Source: Aliidongia dinghuensis
Lineage (GTDB): Bacteria; Pseudomonadota; Alphaproteobacteria; ATCC43930; CGMCC-115725
Length of the DNA: 64,000 nucleotides
Reading direction: 5' to 3'
NCBI RefSeq assembly: GCF_014643535.1
Contig: NZ_BMJQ01000008.1
Span: 248,001-312,000, forward strand
Shown here piece by piece: positions 43,957 through 52,882 of the stretch. The position numbers were made by a program, and so were the translations under genes. The notes below the pieces were generated by a model that was not told the origin of the DNA, did no database searches, and saw nothing but the letters and a program-made list of their open reading frames with translations. The first letter of the stretch is position 1; each line of letters starts with the position of its first letter.

Positions 43957-45208
43957 CTTCCTCGACCGCTGGGGCTGCGGTGCCGAGGGTCTTCCCGCGG
44001 GTCTCCGGCAGGAGTGCCAGTGCCAGCAGGACGAGGGCATAGGCGAAGGCCGCGTCGAGGCCGATCGCCGTGCCGAGCGATATCGAGCCGCTCAGATAGC
44101 CGATGAGCGTCGGGAATACGGCCGAAAGGATGCGGCCGAAATTGTAGCAGAAGCCGACGCCGGTGCCGCGCGTGCCGCCGGGATAGAGCTCGTTGAACAG
44201 GGTCGCCATGCTGGCCGGGATGCCGGCTGAAAAGAAGCCGAGCGGAAAGCCCAGGAGCAGCATCGCGCCGTTGCCGATCGGCAGCATGACATAGGCGATG
44301 ACGACCAGGATGCAGCCGAGTGCGAAGCCGGCGACGGTCAATCGGCGGCCGAGCCGGTCCAGGAGCTGGCCTGCGATGACGCAGCCGCAGAAGAAGGCGA
44401 CGATGATCACGCCCAGGTAGGAGCCGGTCGCGAGCACCGACAGGCCGCGCTCGGCCTTGAGATAGGTCGGCAGCCAGGTCGTGATGCTGTAGTAACCGCC
44501 ATGGGCGCCGAGGCCGAACAAGCCGCCGACGAGCGTGGCGCGCAGCGTCTCCGGCCGGAAGATGCCGAAGAGTGTCGCGAAGAACGGTGCGCGTTCGGAA
44601 GGAGCGTCGCGTCGCGCCGGCTCGGGAATGCCGCGGCGGACATAGAGCACGAGCGCTGCCGGCAGCAGGCCGATGGCGAACAGCACGCGCCAGGCTACCT
44701 CCGGCGTCGCAACCGAGAAGACGGCGGCATAGAGCAGCACCGCGCCGCCCCAGCCGACGGCCCAGGCGCTCTGCACCGCGCCCAGCGCCTTGCCGCGATG
44801 TTCCGGCCGGATGATTTCCGCCATCAGTACCGCGCCCGCCGCCCATTCGCCGCCGAAGCCGAAGCCCTGCAGCGCCTTGGCGACCAGCAACTGCGAGAAA
44901 TCCTGGGTGAAGGCGGCGGCGAAGGTGGCGAGGGCGAACCAGAGCACCGTCACCTGCAGCGCGCGGACCCGGCCGACCCGGTCGGCGAGCGCGCCGCCGA
45001 GCCAGCCGCCGATCGCGGAGGTGGCGAGCGTGACACTGCCGATGAGCCCGGCCTCTGTGTGGCTCACGTGCCAGGTTGCGATCAGGGCCGGGATGACCAG
45101 GCTGAACATCTGGACGTCGAGGGCATCGAGCGCCCAACCGCCGAAACAGGCCCAGAAGGTCCGGCGCTCCACCGGGGCGCACTCGCGATACCAGTCGATC
45201 AAGTTCAT
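43919..45208 (-). CDS. MFS transporter, aromatic/organic acid type
   Basis: This 429-residue transporter has 12 predicted membrane segments. The loop 2-3 motif GGALADRVGRVRAL and the loop 8-9 motif GQLLDRLGRRLT mark the major facilitator superfamily. The N-terminal WACFGGWALDALDVQMFSLV has the acidic residue in helix 1 seen in metabolite:H+ symporters (AAHS and sialic acid groups). Its ATG at 45208 follows GGGGAGG. A 16-bp palindrome lies 18-33 bp upstream, overlapping where a promoter would be. Confidence 0.9.
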   Translation of the reverse strand: MNLIDWYRECAPVERRTFWACFGGWALDALDVQMFSLVIPALIATWHVSHTEAGLIGSVTLATSAIGGWLGGALADRVGRVRALQVTVLWFALATFAAAFTQDFSQLLVAKALQGFGFGGEWAAGAVLMAEIIRPEHRGKALGAVQSAWAVGWGGAVLLYAAVFSVATPEVAWRVLFAIGLLPAALVLYVRRGIPEPARRDAPSERAPFFATLFGIFRPETLRATLVGGLFGLGAHGGYYSITTWLPTYLKAERGLSVLATGSYLGVIIVAFFCGCVIAGQLLDRLGRRLTVAGFALGCILVVIAYVMLPIGNGAMLLLGFPLGFFSAGIPASMATLFNELYPGGTRGTGVGFCYNFGRILSAVFPTLIGYLSGSISLGTAIGLDAAFAYALVLLALALLPETRGKTLGTAAPAVEEDATELVPHGSRL

Positions 45209-45225
45209 CCTCCCCGATGGATCTC

Positions 45226-45241
45226 AGTCATATATATGACT
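45226..45241. promoter_or_regulatory. Perfect 16-bp palindromic operator upstream of MFS gene
   Basis: AGTCATATATATGACT is a perfect inverted repeat, AT-rich against a GC-rich background, between the GntR/UTRA gene and the MFS gene. Regulators of this subfamily bind such short palindromes, so repression of transporter and hydrolase by the adjacent GntR is inferred. Confidence 0.7.
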
Positions 45242-45306
45242 AGAGAAATGACGGAGTCCGGGGCGATGTCAAGTGCTCGAGTCGCGGCGCCTGTCGGCAG
45301 ATCTCG

Positions 45307-46029
45307 TCAGCGGATCTCGATCTGATAGCGGAATTGGTCGGCCGGACCGCGCGTACGACGCCACTCGACCGGACGCTCGTCGTATCCCAGCGCCAGCCGC
45401 TCGATCGCTACGGCGGGCGTGCCGGGCGGCTGCTCGAGCAGAGTTGCGACCGGTGCCGCCATGGTCTCGACCCAGAGCGTCTCGCGTGCGGAGGCGACGG
45501 CCGTGCGGCAATGAGTCTCGTAGAGCGGGTAGAGCAGGTCGCCGAACGCGTTCGGCTCGAGCGCCATCAGCGGCGCGAAGCGATCGGCCGGCAGCCAAAT
45601 CTCCTCGGCCAGCACCGGGCGCCGGTCGATGAGGCGCAGGCGCGTGAGGCGGATGACCTCGGCGCCGTCGGCGATCGCCAGCGCGCGGGTGACCTCGGGC
45701 GGACCTGCCAGCCGCTCGCGCGCCAGGATGCGGCTTTCCGGCACGCGCCGGGTGCCGTCCGGCCCCTGGAAGCGGAAGAAGCGGAAGAGGGAACTGTCGA
45801 AGCTCGGTCGGCGGACATAGGTGCCGCGGCCCTGGGCGCGCTCGACCAGCCCTTCGGCGACCAGCAGATCGATCGCCTTGCGCACGGTGCCGACCGCGAC
45901 CTTGTGGGTTTCGGCGAGCTCGGCCTCGGTCGGGATGGCGGCACCGGGGCGCCAGACATGGCGGGTGATATCGCCGGCGATCTGGTCGCGCAGGCGCTGG
46001 TAAAGCGGCAGTCGATGGTCGGAGTCCAT
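45307..46029 (-). CDS. GntR-family transcriptional regulator with UTRA domain
   Basis: This is a 240-residue HutC-subfamily regulator. The N-terminal winged helix-turn-helix spans residues 5-72 (IPTEAELAETHKVAVGTVRKAIDLL). The C-terminal UTRA ligand-binding domain spans about 90-235 (EVIRLTRLRLIDRRPVLAEEIWLP, ending VEWRRTRGPADQFRYQIEI). UTRA domains bind small molecules derived from the regulated pathway. It lies just upstream of, and in the same direction as, the MFS and hydrolase genes. The ATG at 46029 is supported by the fold starting at residue 7. Confidence 0.92.
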   Translation of the reverse strand: MDSDHRLPLYQRLRDQIAGDITRHVWRPGAAIPTEAELAETHKVAVGTVRKAIDLLVAEGLVERAQGRGTYVRRPSFDSSLFRFFRFQGPDGTRRVPESRILARERLAGPPEVTRALAIADGAEVIRLTRLRLIDRRPVLAEEIWLPADRFAPLMALEPNAFGDLLYPLYETHCRTAVASARETLWVETMAAPVATLLEQPPGTPAVAIERLALGYDERPVEWRRTRGPADQFRYQIEIR

Positions 46030-46089
46030 GGCCGCAGTATCGATTTCGCGCTTGTCCGGATCAAGCGGACGCGCTGGAGCGCCAAGACG

Positions 46090-46124
46090 AAAACCGCCGC
46101 GCGGGCGGCTCAGCCCGGCGGCGG
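46090..46124 (-). terminator. Intrinsic terminator of the aa3 subunit IV gene
   Basis: Read on the minus strand, a GC-rich stem (outer CGGCGG/CCGCCG plus inner CGGGC/GCCCG) is followed by TTTTCGTCTT. It lies 43 bp beyond the micro-gene stop and ends the purM-purN-coxIV direction. Confidence 0.7.
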
Positions 46125-46166
46125 TCGATGATTGGAGTCAGTCGGTGATCGGGTTATGGCGCCGGA

Positions 46167-46289
46167 TCAGGCGACCAGGAAGAACCACAGGCAGACGACG
46201 AGCAGGAGTACCGCGGCGGTGCCGTACTTCACGAAATTGGTGAAGCCGTGCCAGATCTGCTGGTGCCGGACGAGTTCGGTATCAGCCAT
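46167..46289 (-). CDS. aa3-type cytochrome c oxidase subunit IV micro-protein
   Basis: This is a 40-residue protein with a charged N-terminus (ADTELVRHQQIWHGFTNF) and one membrane helix (KYGTAAVLLLVVCLWFFLVA). The motif HQQIWHGFTNFVKYGT is that of the bacterial aa3-type oxidase subunit IV family (PF07835), known from Paracoccus and Rhodobacter structures as a single-helix subunit. The ATG at 46289 has a weak AAGGA-like region some way upstream. The main oxidase genes are not nearby; it lies between the GntR regulator and purN. It is short enough to be missed by routine gene calling. Confidence 0.85.
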   Translation of the reverse strand: MADTELVRHQQIWHGFTNFVKYGTAAVLLLVVCLWFFLVA

Positions 46290-46339
46290 CGCGAAATCCT
46301 CGAAAGAAGCCTGGGAGAAAGAAGAACGATACCGCGGTG

Positions 46340-47019
46340 TTACCCCCGAGCGGGCGGGCTTGGCAAGGGCGGCCTTGGCCGATCGGGCGGATTCATCAAT
46401 TCTTCCAACGCGCCGAGGAACTGATCGTCGATCCGGGCGCGCGTGCCCTCGATCGTGACGCGCCCCTCGGCGACGAGCCGCAATGCCTGAGGATAGATCT
46501 TGTGCTCGGCCTTGAGCACGCGCGCCGCCAGCGTCTGCTCGTCGTCGCCCGGCAGCACCGGGACGACGGCCTGCACCAGAATCGGGCCGTCGTCGAGCCG
46601 CGGCCGCACGATATGCACGGTGCAGCCGTGGAAGCGCACGCCGGCCTCGAGCGCCTGGCGATGGGTGTGCAGGCCCTTGAAGCTCGGCAGCAGCGAGGGA
46701 TGGATGTTGATGATGCGGTCGCGCCAGAGCTCGACGAACATCTCGCTCAAGACGCGCATGAAGCCCGCGAGGCAGATGAATTCGACATCGGCCGTGCGCA
46801 GCGCCGCGTCGATCGCCTGATCGAACGCCAGCCGGTCGGGATATTCCTCGTGCGGGACGACCGCGGTCGCGATGCCGGCGCGTGCCGCCCGGTCGAGCGC
46901 CTTGACGCCCGGCTTGTTCGAGACGACGAGCACGATTTCCGCCGGGAAGCCCGGCCTCCGGCACAGGTCGATCAGCGCCTGCAGGTTCGAGCCGTTGCCC
47001 GAAACGAGGACGCCGACTT

Positions 47020-47032
<13 letters not shown>
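46340..47032 (-). CDS. purN: Phosphoribosylglycinamide formyltransferase
   Basis: This 230-residue enzyme transfers formyl from N10-formyl-tetrahydrofolate to GAR. The GAR-phosphate loop [13 protein letters not shown] lies at residues 8-20. The catalytic residues are Asn109 and His111 in [14 protein letters not shown], and Asp148 in LDDGP. The C-terminus carries a proline-rich extension ([13 protein letters not shown]) of about 15 residues. It overlaps the end of purM by 13 bp, as in the purMN operon of many bacteria. Confidence 0.97.
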
Positions 47033-48087
<1,055 letters not shown>

Positions 48088-48237
48088 GGCATCCTTGTGC
48101 GTTATACGGGCGGTGCGGCCCTGGGGCGCTCCGGGGGTGCGAAGCGGGGCGACCCGCCTTGCTGACCGGGGGACGCGCGACCAAGCCCATAGGACAACCG
48201 ATTGGCGGCGACCATACTTGAAACGGGACGGACTTCA

Positions 48238-49395
48238 ATGATCGAGCGACGCTTCCCTGGCTTGCGCATGGCAGGGCCGGGCCCCTTTGGGGCTGCGGTC
48301 CTGGCGCTGGCGCTCCTGCTGTGGGCGCGTCCGGCCGCCGCGGCCGGGTTTCCTTCGGCCTACGTGGTCGCCGACGTGCCGGTCGACGCGACGGCACAGA
48401 GCGCCGTGCAGGCGCGCGAGGCGGCACGGCTCGACGGCGAGCGCCGCGCGTTCCGCCAGCTGCTCGAGCGTTTGACGCAGAAGGGCGACTGGCAGCGCCT
48501 GCCACAGCCGAGCGACGACACGATCGTCAACCTCATCCAGGATTTCGAGGTCAAGGACGAGCACAGCTCGTCGGTCCGTTACCTCGCGAGCTACACCTAT
48601 CGCTTCAGCCCGAACGGCGTGCGCAAGCTGCTGCATGAAGCGCACCTGACCGTGACGGAGCTCGCGAGCAAGCCCGTGGTGATCGTGCCGTTGCTGCGGA
48701 CGGGCGATACGGCCCGGCTGTGGGACGACCCGAACCCCTGGCGCGCCGCCTGGGGTGCTGCGAACGGCCGCTCCGGTCTCGTGCCCTGGGTGCTGCCGAC
48801 AGGCGACCTCGCCGACATGTCGGTGCTCGACGCGCCGGCGGCCGGCAAGCCTGCGCCCGAGCAGCTGCAGGCGCTGGCGCAGCACTACGGCGGCGGCGAC
48901 GTGGTGGTCGCGACCGCCGCACCGGGCGGCGACGGGCTCGAGGTCACGGTCGCGCGCTACAGCCCGGACGGCTCGGCCGATCCCGTCACCGTCCAGGTAC
49001 CCGGCGCCAAGGCCGATACCGCGCTCTATGCCGCCGGCGTGGTCGCGGCCGAAAAGGCGCTCGAGGACAAATGGAAGCAGCTGACGTTCGGCGGCGGCGA
49101 GCAGGAATCGATCCTGTCGGTGACCGTGCCCATCACCAGTGCTGCCGACTGGGGCGCGGTGCGCGAGCGGCTTTCCAAGATCCCGTTCGTGCGCGGCGAG
49201 CAGGTCGATCTGTTCGGGCACTCAGAGGTGCACATCAGGCTCCGGGTGCGCGGCAGCGCCGACCTGCTGAAGATCGGCTTCGCCCAGCAGGACTTGGTGT
49301 TTACGCCCGGCCAACCGACGGCGACGCTCGCGCTGAAGACGCCGGTTTCGGCCGCGCAGCCCGCTAGCGCCGCGCCGGTATCGGCCGGCCAATAG
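48238..49395 (+). CDS. DUF2066 domain exported protein
   Basis: This is a 385-residue protein with an N-terminal signal peptide (GAAVLALALLLWARPAAAAG, cleavage near residue 39). The DUF2066 domain follows (YVVADVPVDATAQSAVQAREAARLDGERRAF quoted in part: VDATAQSAVQAREAA). The C-terminal half is alpha/beta and ends in an Ala/Pro/Ser tail. DUF2066 genes lie between purM and hdaA in many alphaproteobacteria, as here, but function is unknown. The ATG at 48238 is used; 48268 is an alternative that still gives a signal peptide. Confidence 0.85.
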   Translation: MIERRFPGLRMAGPGPFGAAVLALALLLWARPAAAAGFPSAYVVADVPVDATAQSAVQAREAARLDGERRAFRQLLERLTQKGDWQRLPQPSDDTIVNLIQDFEVKDEHSSSVRYLASYTYRFSPNGVRKLLHEAHLTVTELASKPVVIVPLLRTGDTARLWDDPNPWRAAWGAANGRSGLVPWVLPTGDLADMSVLDAPAAGKPAPEQLQALAQHYGGGDVVVATAAPGGDGLEVTVARYSPDGSADPVTVQVPGAKADTALYAAGVVAAEKALEDKWKQLTFGGGEQESILSVTVPITSAADWGAVRERLSKIPFVRGEQVDLFGHSEVHIRLRVRGSADLLKIGFAQQDLVFTPGQPTATLALKTPVSAAQPASAAPVSAGQ

Positions 49396-49509
49396 CCGGG
49401 CGGCGCGAGGCCTGATCGCTTCGCGCTCGACCGGTGGGGCCGATCTGCGATACTCGGGAAGCAGGGGACGGGCGCCGGAACGATTGGCAGGCCCGGCGGA
49501 GAGGTGTTC

Positions 49510-50685
49510 ATGACTCAGGCTTGGGGCCGCACATTGTTCTGGATCGGGGCCGTGGTGCTTGCCGCCTATGTGCTCAATCTCTTGAGTAGCATTCTCCTGC
49601 CGTTCGTGATGGGCTCCGCCATTGCCTTCCTGCTCGATCCGTTCGTCATCCGGCTCGACCGGCTGCGCGTGCCCCGGTCGCTGGGCTCGATCCTGGTGCT
49701 GTTCGCGTTCCTGGCGCTCATCGTCGCGTTCATCCTGCTGCTGGTGCCGCTGCTCGAGAACCAGATCACCGCCCTCGTCAGCCATTTCCCGGCCTATCTC
49801 GCGATGGTGCGCGACGAGATCGACCATTTCCTGGCATTGCTGCAGGACCGGCTCGACCCCGACCAGGTCGCGAAGCTGCGCGATGCTGCGAGCGCCAAGG
49901 TGGGCGATATCCTCGCCGGCATCGGCAAGGTCATCACCTCGCTGCTGACCGGCGGCATCGCGATCGCCAACCTGCTCTCGCTCGTCTTCATCACGCCGAT
50001 CGTCGCCTTCTTCCTGCTCCGGGATTGGGAGGTGCTGCTGGCGACGATCGATTCCTGGCTGCCGCGCGAGCACGCCGAGACGATTCGCGAGCAGGCGCGC
50101 CTCATCGAGCAGACGCTGAGTGGCTTCCTGCGCGGCCAGGCGTCGGTCTGCCTGCTGCTGGGCATGTTCTACGGGCTGGCGCTCACCATCATCGGGCTCG
50201 ATTTCGGGCTGGTGCTGGGGCTCGTGTGCGGCTGCCTCATCTTCATCCCGTTCCTCGGCGGCTTCACCGGCGGCCTCCTGTCGGTCGGCCTCGCCTTCGC
50301 CCAGTTCGGCAGCTGGCACAAGCCGCTTGTGGTCGCAGCACTGTTCGTCGTCGGTCAGACGCTCGAGGGCAACATCATCACGCCCAAGCTGGTCGGCGAC
50401 CGGGTCAACCTGCATCCGGTCTGGCTGATCTTCTCGCTGCTCGCGTTCGGCGCGCTGTTCGGCTTCGTCGGCGTGCTGATCGCCGTCCCGATGGCTGCCG
50501 TCATCGGCGTGCTCGTCCGCTTCGCGCTCAAGCGTTATCTCCTGAGCCCGCTCTACGACCCTGCCAACGCAGTCCCGGCCAATGAATCGGATGCCTGCCC
50601 CCCCGATTCCTATCATCGGGATGCCAGTCATCAGGATGTCGGTCATCGGGATGTCGGTGCCCCGCCGGCCGGCGGTACGCCGTGA
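49510..50685 (+). CDS. perM: AI-2E family (PerM-like) membrane protein
   Basis: This is a 391-residue membrane protein of the AI-2 exporter/PerM family with about eight helices. Hallmarks are LSSILLPFVMGSAIAFLLDP at the N-terminus, LSLVFITPIVAFFLLRDW mid-protein and GLVLGLVCGCLIFIPFLGGF near 235. The start at 49510 follows GGAGAGG. The C-terminal cytoplasmic tail carries three pentapeptides YHRDA-SHQDV-GHRDV from a 15-bp tandem repeat, not expected in this family. The stop overlaps the hdaA GTG as GTGA. Confidence 0.9.
   Translation: MTQAWGRTLFWIGAVVLAAYVLNLLSSILLPFVMGSAIAFLLDPFVIRLDRLRVPRSLGSILVLFAFLALIVAFILLLVPLLENQITALVSHFPAYLAMVRDEIDHFLALLQDRLDPDQVAKLRDAASAKVGDILAGIGKVITSLLTGGIAIANLLSLVFITPIVAFFLLRDWEVLLATIDSWLPREHAETIREQARLIEQTLSGFLRGQASVCLLLGMFYGLALTIIGLDFGLVLGLVCGCLIFIPFLGGFTGGLLSVGLAFAQFGSWHKPLVVAALFVVGQTLEGNIITPKLVGDRVNLHPVWLIFSLLAFGALFGFVGVLIAVPMAAVIGVLVRFALKRYLLSPLYDPANAVPANESDACPPDSYHRDASHQDVGHRDVGAPPAGGTP
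50611..50655 (+). repeat. Triple 15-bp tandem repeat in the perM tail
   Basis: Three consecutive 15-bp units (50611-50625, 50626-50640, 50641-50655) share the core TCATCRGGATG and encode an xHxDx pentapeptide three times, placing His and Asp at a regular interval. Confidence 0.8.
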
Positions 50686-51365
50686 TCGCCCCGCCGGTCC
50701 AGCTGCCGCTCGACCTCGGCCACCGGCCGGCCCTCGACCGCGACGCTTTCCTGGTGACCGACAGCAATGCCGCCGCCGTCGGCTGGATCGACCGCTGGCC
50801 GGCCTGGCCGATGCCGGCGCTCGTGCTGGAGGGGCCGCCGGGTGCCGGCAAGACCCATCTTGCGAGCGTCTGGCGCGCGCGGGCCGATGCCGGGCTCATC
50901 GACGGACCCGCGCTCGACGCGGCCGCCGTGCCGCGTCTGCTCGAGGCCGGCCGGCCGCTCGTCGTCGAGCAGGCCGACCGCGCGGCCGAGCAACCGCTGC
51001 TGCACCTCTATAACGGCTCGGCGGAGCGACGCCTCAGCCTGCTGCTGACGGCCGACCGGGCGTCGGCGCGCTGGGGCACCGCGTTGCCCGATCTTGCCTC
51101 ACGCCTCAAGGCCTTGCCGGTCGTCGCCATCCTCCCGCCGGACGACCCGCTGATCCATGCGGTGCTGATCAAGCTGTTCGCCGACCGTCAGCTGATGATC
51201 GCCGAGGACGTCGTCGATTTCCTGACGGCGCGCATGGAGCGCTCGTTCGAGGTGGCGCGGCGGCTCGTGGCGGCGATCGACGCGGCGGCGCTCGCGGCCC
51301 ATCGGCGGGTGACGGTGCCGCTTGCCCGCGACGTGCTGCGCCGGCTCTATCCGGACGAGGGGTAA
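50682..51365 (+). CDS. hdaA: DnaA regulatory inactivator HdaA
   Basis: This 227-residue AAA+ DnaA-like protein promotes hydrolysis of DnaA-bound ATP when bound to the sliding clamp. The N-terminal clamp-binding motif QLPLDL is at residues 7-12, and Walker A GPPGAGKTHL at 51-60. The box VII-like arginine region is in DLASRLKALP. Domain IV of DnaA (the DNA-binding part) is absent, as expected. The start is a GTG at 50682 in a GTGA overlap with perM. Its genomic position after purM/perM matches Caulobacter-type neighbourhoods. Confidence 0.92.
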   Translation: MIAPPVQLPLDLGHRPALDRDAFLVTDSNAAAVGWIDRWPAWPMPALVLEGPPGAGKTHLASVWRARADAGLIDGPALDAAAVPRLLEAGRPLVVEQADRAAEQPLLHLYNGSAERRLSLLLTADRASARWGTALPDLASRLKALPVVAILPPDDPLIHAVLIKLFADRQLMIAEDVVDFLTARMERSFEVARRLVAAIDAAALAAHRRVTVPLARDVLRRLYPDEG

Positions 51366-51383
51366 CGCTCAGTCGCGGGACTC

Positions 51384-51878
51384 TTAGTCTCGGGCGGGCG
51401 TGAACACGTCGAGGCGGCGCAGCGGCAGACGCCCGAGCTCGTCCCAGTCGTCGGCCACGAATTCGAGCCGGGCGCGCGCCGCAGTCGGGAAATGGGCGAC
51501 CTGGCCGATGCCTTCCGCCAGGAGATTGGCGAGATCATGCAGCCCTGGATTATGGCCGATCAGCCAGGCATGGCTGATCTCGCCCGGAATACGCCGCAGG
51601 CGCGCGAGCAGCGCCTCGACGTCGGCCATATAGAGCGCATCCTCGACCAGGACCGGCGGCGTCGTTTCCCAGGCTTGGCTCAGGAGCGCCCAGGTCTCGC
51701 GCGTCCGCGTGGAGGTGGAGCACAGGACCAGGTCGGGCCGGGCGCCGGCGGTCTCGACGCCGACCTGGCGGGCGGCGCTGCGGCCGCGCCCGTTGAGCGG
51801 GCGGCTGTGGTCGTCGACTCCGGGCAGGGCCGGCACGGCTTTCGCGTGGCGCAGCAAAGTGAGTTTCCTGATTGGCAT
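51384..51878 (-). CDS. sixA: SixA-type phosphohistidine phosphatase
   Basis: This is a 164-residue histidine phosphatase. The RHG-like motif is LLRHAKA with the nucleophile His11, and the second catalytic His lies in LIGHNPGLHDLA near 113. The sequence CSTSTRTRETWALL provides the conserved Arg. The absence of other domains and the length fit SixA, which removes phosphate from HPt domains. The ATG at 51878 follows GGAGGAC. No phosphotransfer protein adjoins it; the kinases in this window carry no HPt domain. A small-molecule phosphatase function is possible. Confidence 0.85.
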   Translation of the reverse strand: MPIRKLTLLRHAKAVPALPGVDDHSRPLNGRGRSAARQVGVETAGARPDLVLCSTSTRTRETWALLSQAWETTPPVLVEDALYMADVEALLARLRRIPGEISHAWLIGHNPGLHDLANLLAEGIGQVAHFPTAARARLEFVADDWDELGRLPLRRLDVFTPARD

Positions 51879-52043
51879 CGTCCTCCGGCGTCCTCCGGCT
51901 TCATCATATCGCTCAGAGCAGGATGTGCCGGTGCTGCCCGCGCGACGCAAGCGTCCGACGATGAAAACTGGTGGGAGCCGGATCGATTCCTGGTAGGGTC
52001 CCGCCGCATTGCCGTCGCCCGAGGCCCGGGGAGCGGCCAAGAC

Positions 52044-52069
52044 CCAGCCAACTGAGCCAGCCAACTGAG
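52044..52069 (+). repeat. 13-bp perfect tandem duplication upstream of small gene
   Basis: CCAGCCAACTGAG occurs twice without spacer (52044-52056 and 52057-52069), directly before the ribosome-binding site of the 79-residue gene. Confidence 0.85.
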
Positions 52070-52075
52070 GAAGAG

Positions 52076-52315
52076 ATGAGCGACGAGAACAACCAGATGG
52101 ACGCGCTTTACGACAAGGCCGCCGAGATCGCCGACCGGCATCTGGTGGCGGCGCTCGAAGAGGGCGGCGCGCTCGGCTACCTCGTCGGCGTCATGATGGT
52201 CGAGGCCGCGGTGAACGCGGCGGCGGAAGCGACCAGCCGCGAGGATATCGTCCGCCTGCTCAAGGACCTGACCGAGCAGATCGAGCAGGACATCAAGGCC
52301 AATCCGGGCGAATGA
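52076..52315 (+). CDS. Small conserved helical protein, function unknown
   Basis: This is a 79-residue acidic protein starting at an ATG preceded by GAGGAAGAG. It is predicted to be all alpha-helical: an amphipathic helix DALYDKAAEIADRHLVAALE, a more hydrophobic centre GALGYLVGVMMVEAAVNAAA and a charged C-terminal helix REDIVRLLKDLTEQIEQDI. There is no signal peptide or cysteine. I do not recognise the family. It is divergent from the SixA-like phosphatase and followed by a 9-bp stem-loop at 52340-52370. Confidence 0.7.
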   Translation: MSDENNQMDALYDKAAEIADRHLVAALEEGGALGYLVGVMMVEAAVNAAAEATSREDIVRLLKDLTEQIEQDIKANPGE

Positions 52316-52882
52316 CCGGCCGAATGCTCCCCTAGGGCCGATGCCCAGTCGGCTTGTCCGCCTGGGCATCGTTAACCGACAACTCCCATCCATCGTTAAG
52401 AAGCCCTTCAGCGACCGGGTGCATACTCGGTCGCGTGATGGATGGAGTCGGGCCTTGGAACGCGGTCTCCGGCGTCAACCGGAGGGGCATTTGGCAGAAT
52501 GCCACAGCTTGTGGCTAATTTTGCGGCGCCGAGAAAATGGGCGCAGCTGCGAAATGCCCAGTATTTGTGCCGCGCGCACCGGGCTTTCTCCAGTATTTTC
52601 CATTAGCTGAAAATTTGCATAAAAGTCCGTGGAAGTGACGGATGAGAGCGCTTGACCGAGGGCCAAGGCTGCTTAGATTGTGACCGCCGTCATTGTTACG
52701 GACTGATGAAATGCGAGACGGTGTTCGTCCGTTATCCAGGAACGAAGCCGGCCGATGCGGGTTGTAACAGGGCGCACACGCTGAGCGGTTCTGCCGATGA
52801 CTTCGGCAGCGAAGATCAGCGTCGAGTCGATACACGACGCGACGCGCGGGCTTCGGATTACTTTTGGAAGGTGTGACGGCAC
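52316..52882 (+). promoter_or_regulatory. 0.57-kb AT-richer regulatory gap upstream of phaZ
   Basis: No gene is supported. It holds a 9-bp stem-loop (GATGCCCAG 52340-52348, CTGGGCATC 52362-52370) and a 7-bp inverted repeat (GCGACCG 52411-52417, CGGTCGC 52428-52434). A good promoter is present: TTGACC 52652-52657, 16-bp spacer, TAGATT 52674-52679. The stretch 52500-52650 is clearly less GC-rich than the rest of the window. The leader from that promoter to phaZ would be about 195 nt. Confidence 0.55.
52652..52679 (+). promoter_or_regulatory. Candidate promoter of phaZ
   Basis: TTGACC and TAGATT are separated by 16 bp, in an AT-richer gap with no other gene to serve. The predicted transcript start lies near 52686. 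Confidence 0.5.

Noticed and set aside
48088..48237. Purine riboswitch or PurR-type box upstream of purM
   Set aside because: No purine aptamer core or recognisable operator was found; only a TATAAC that is too near the start to be convincing.
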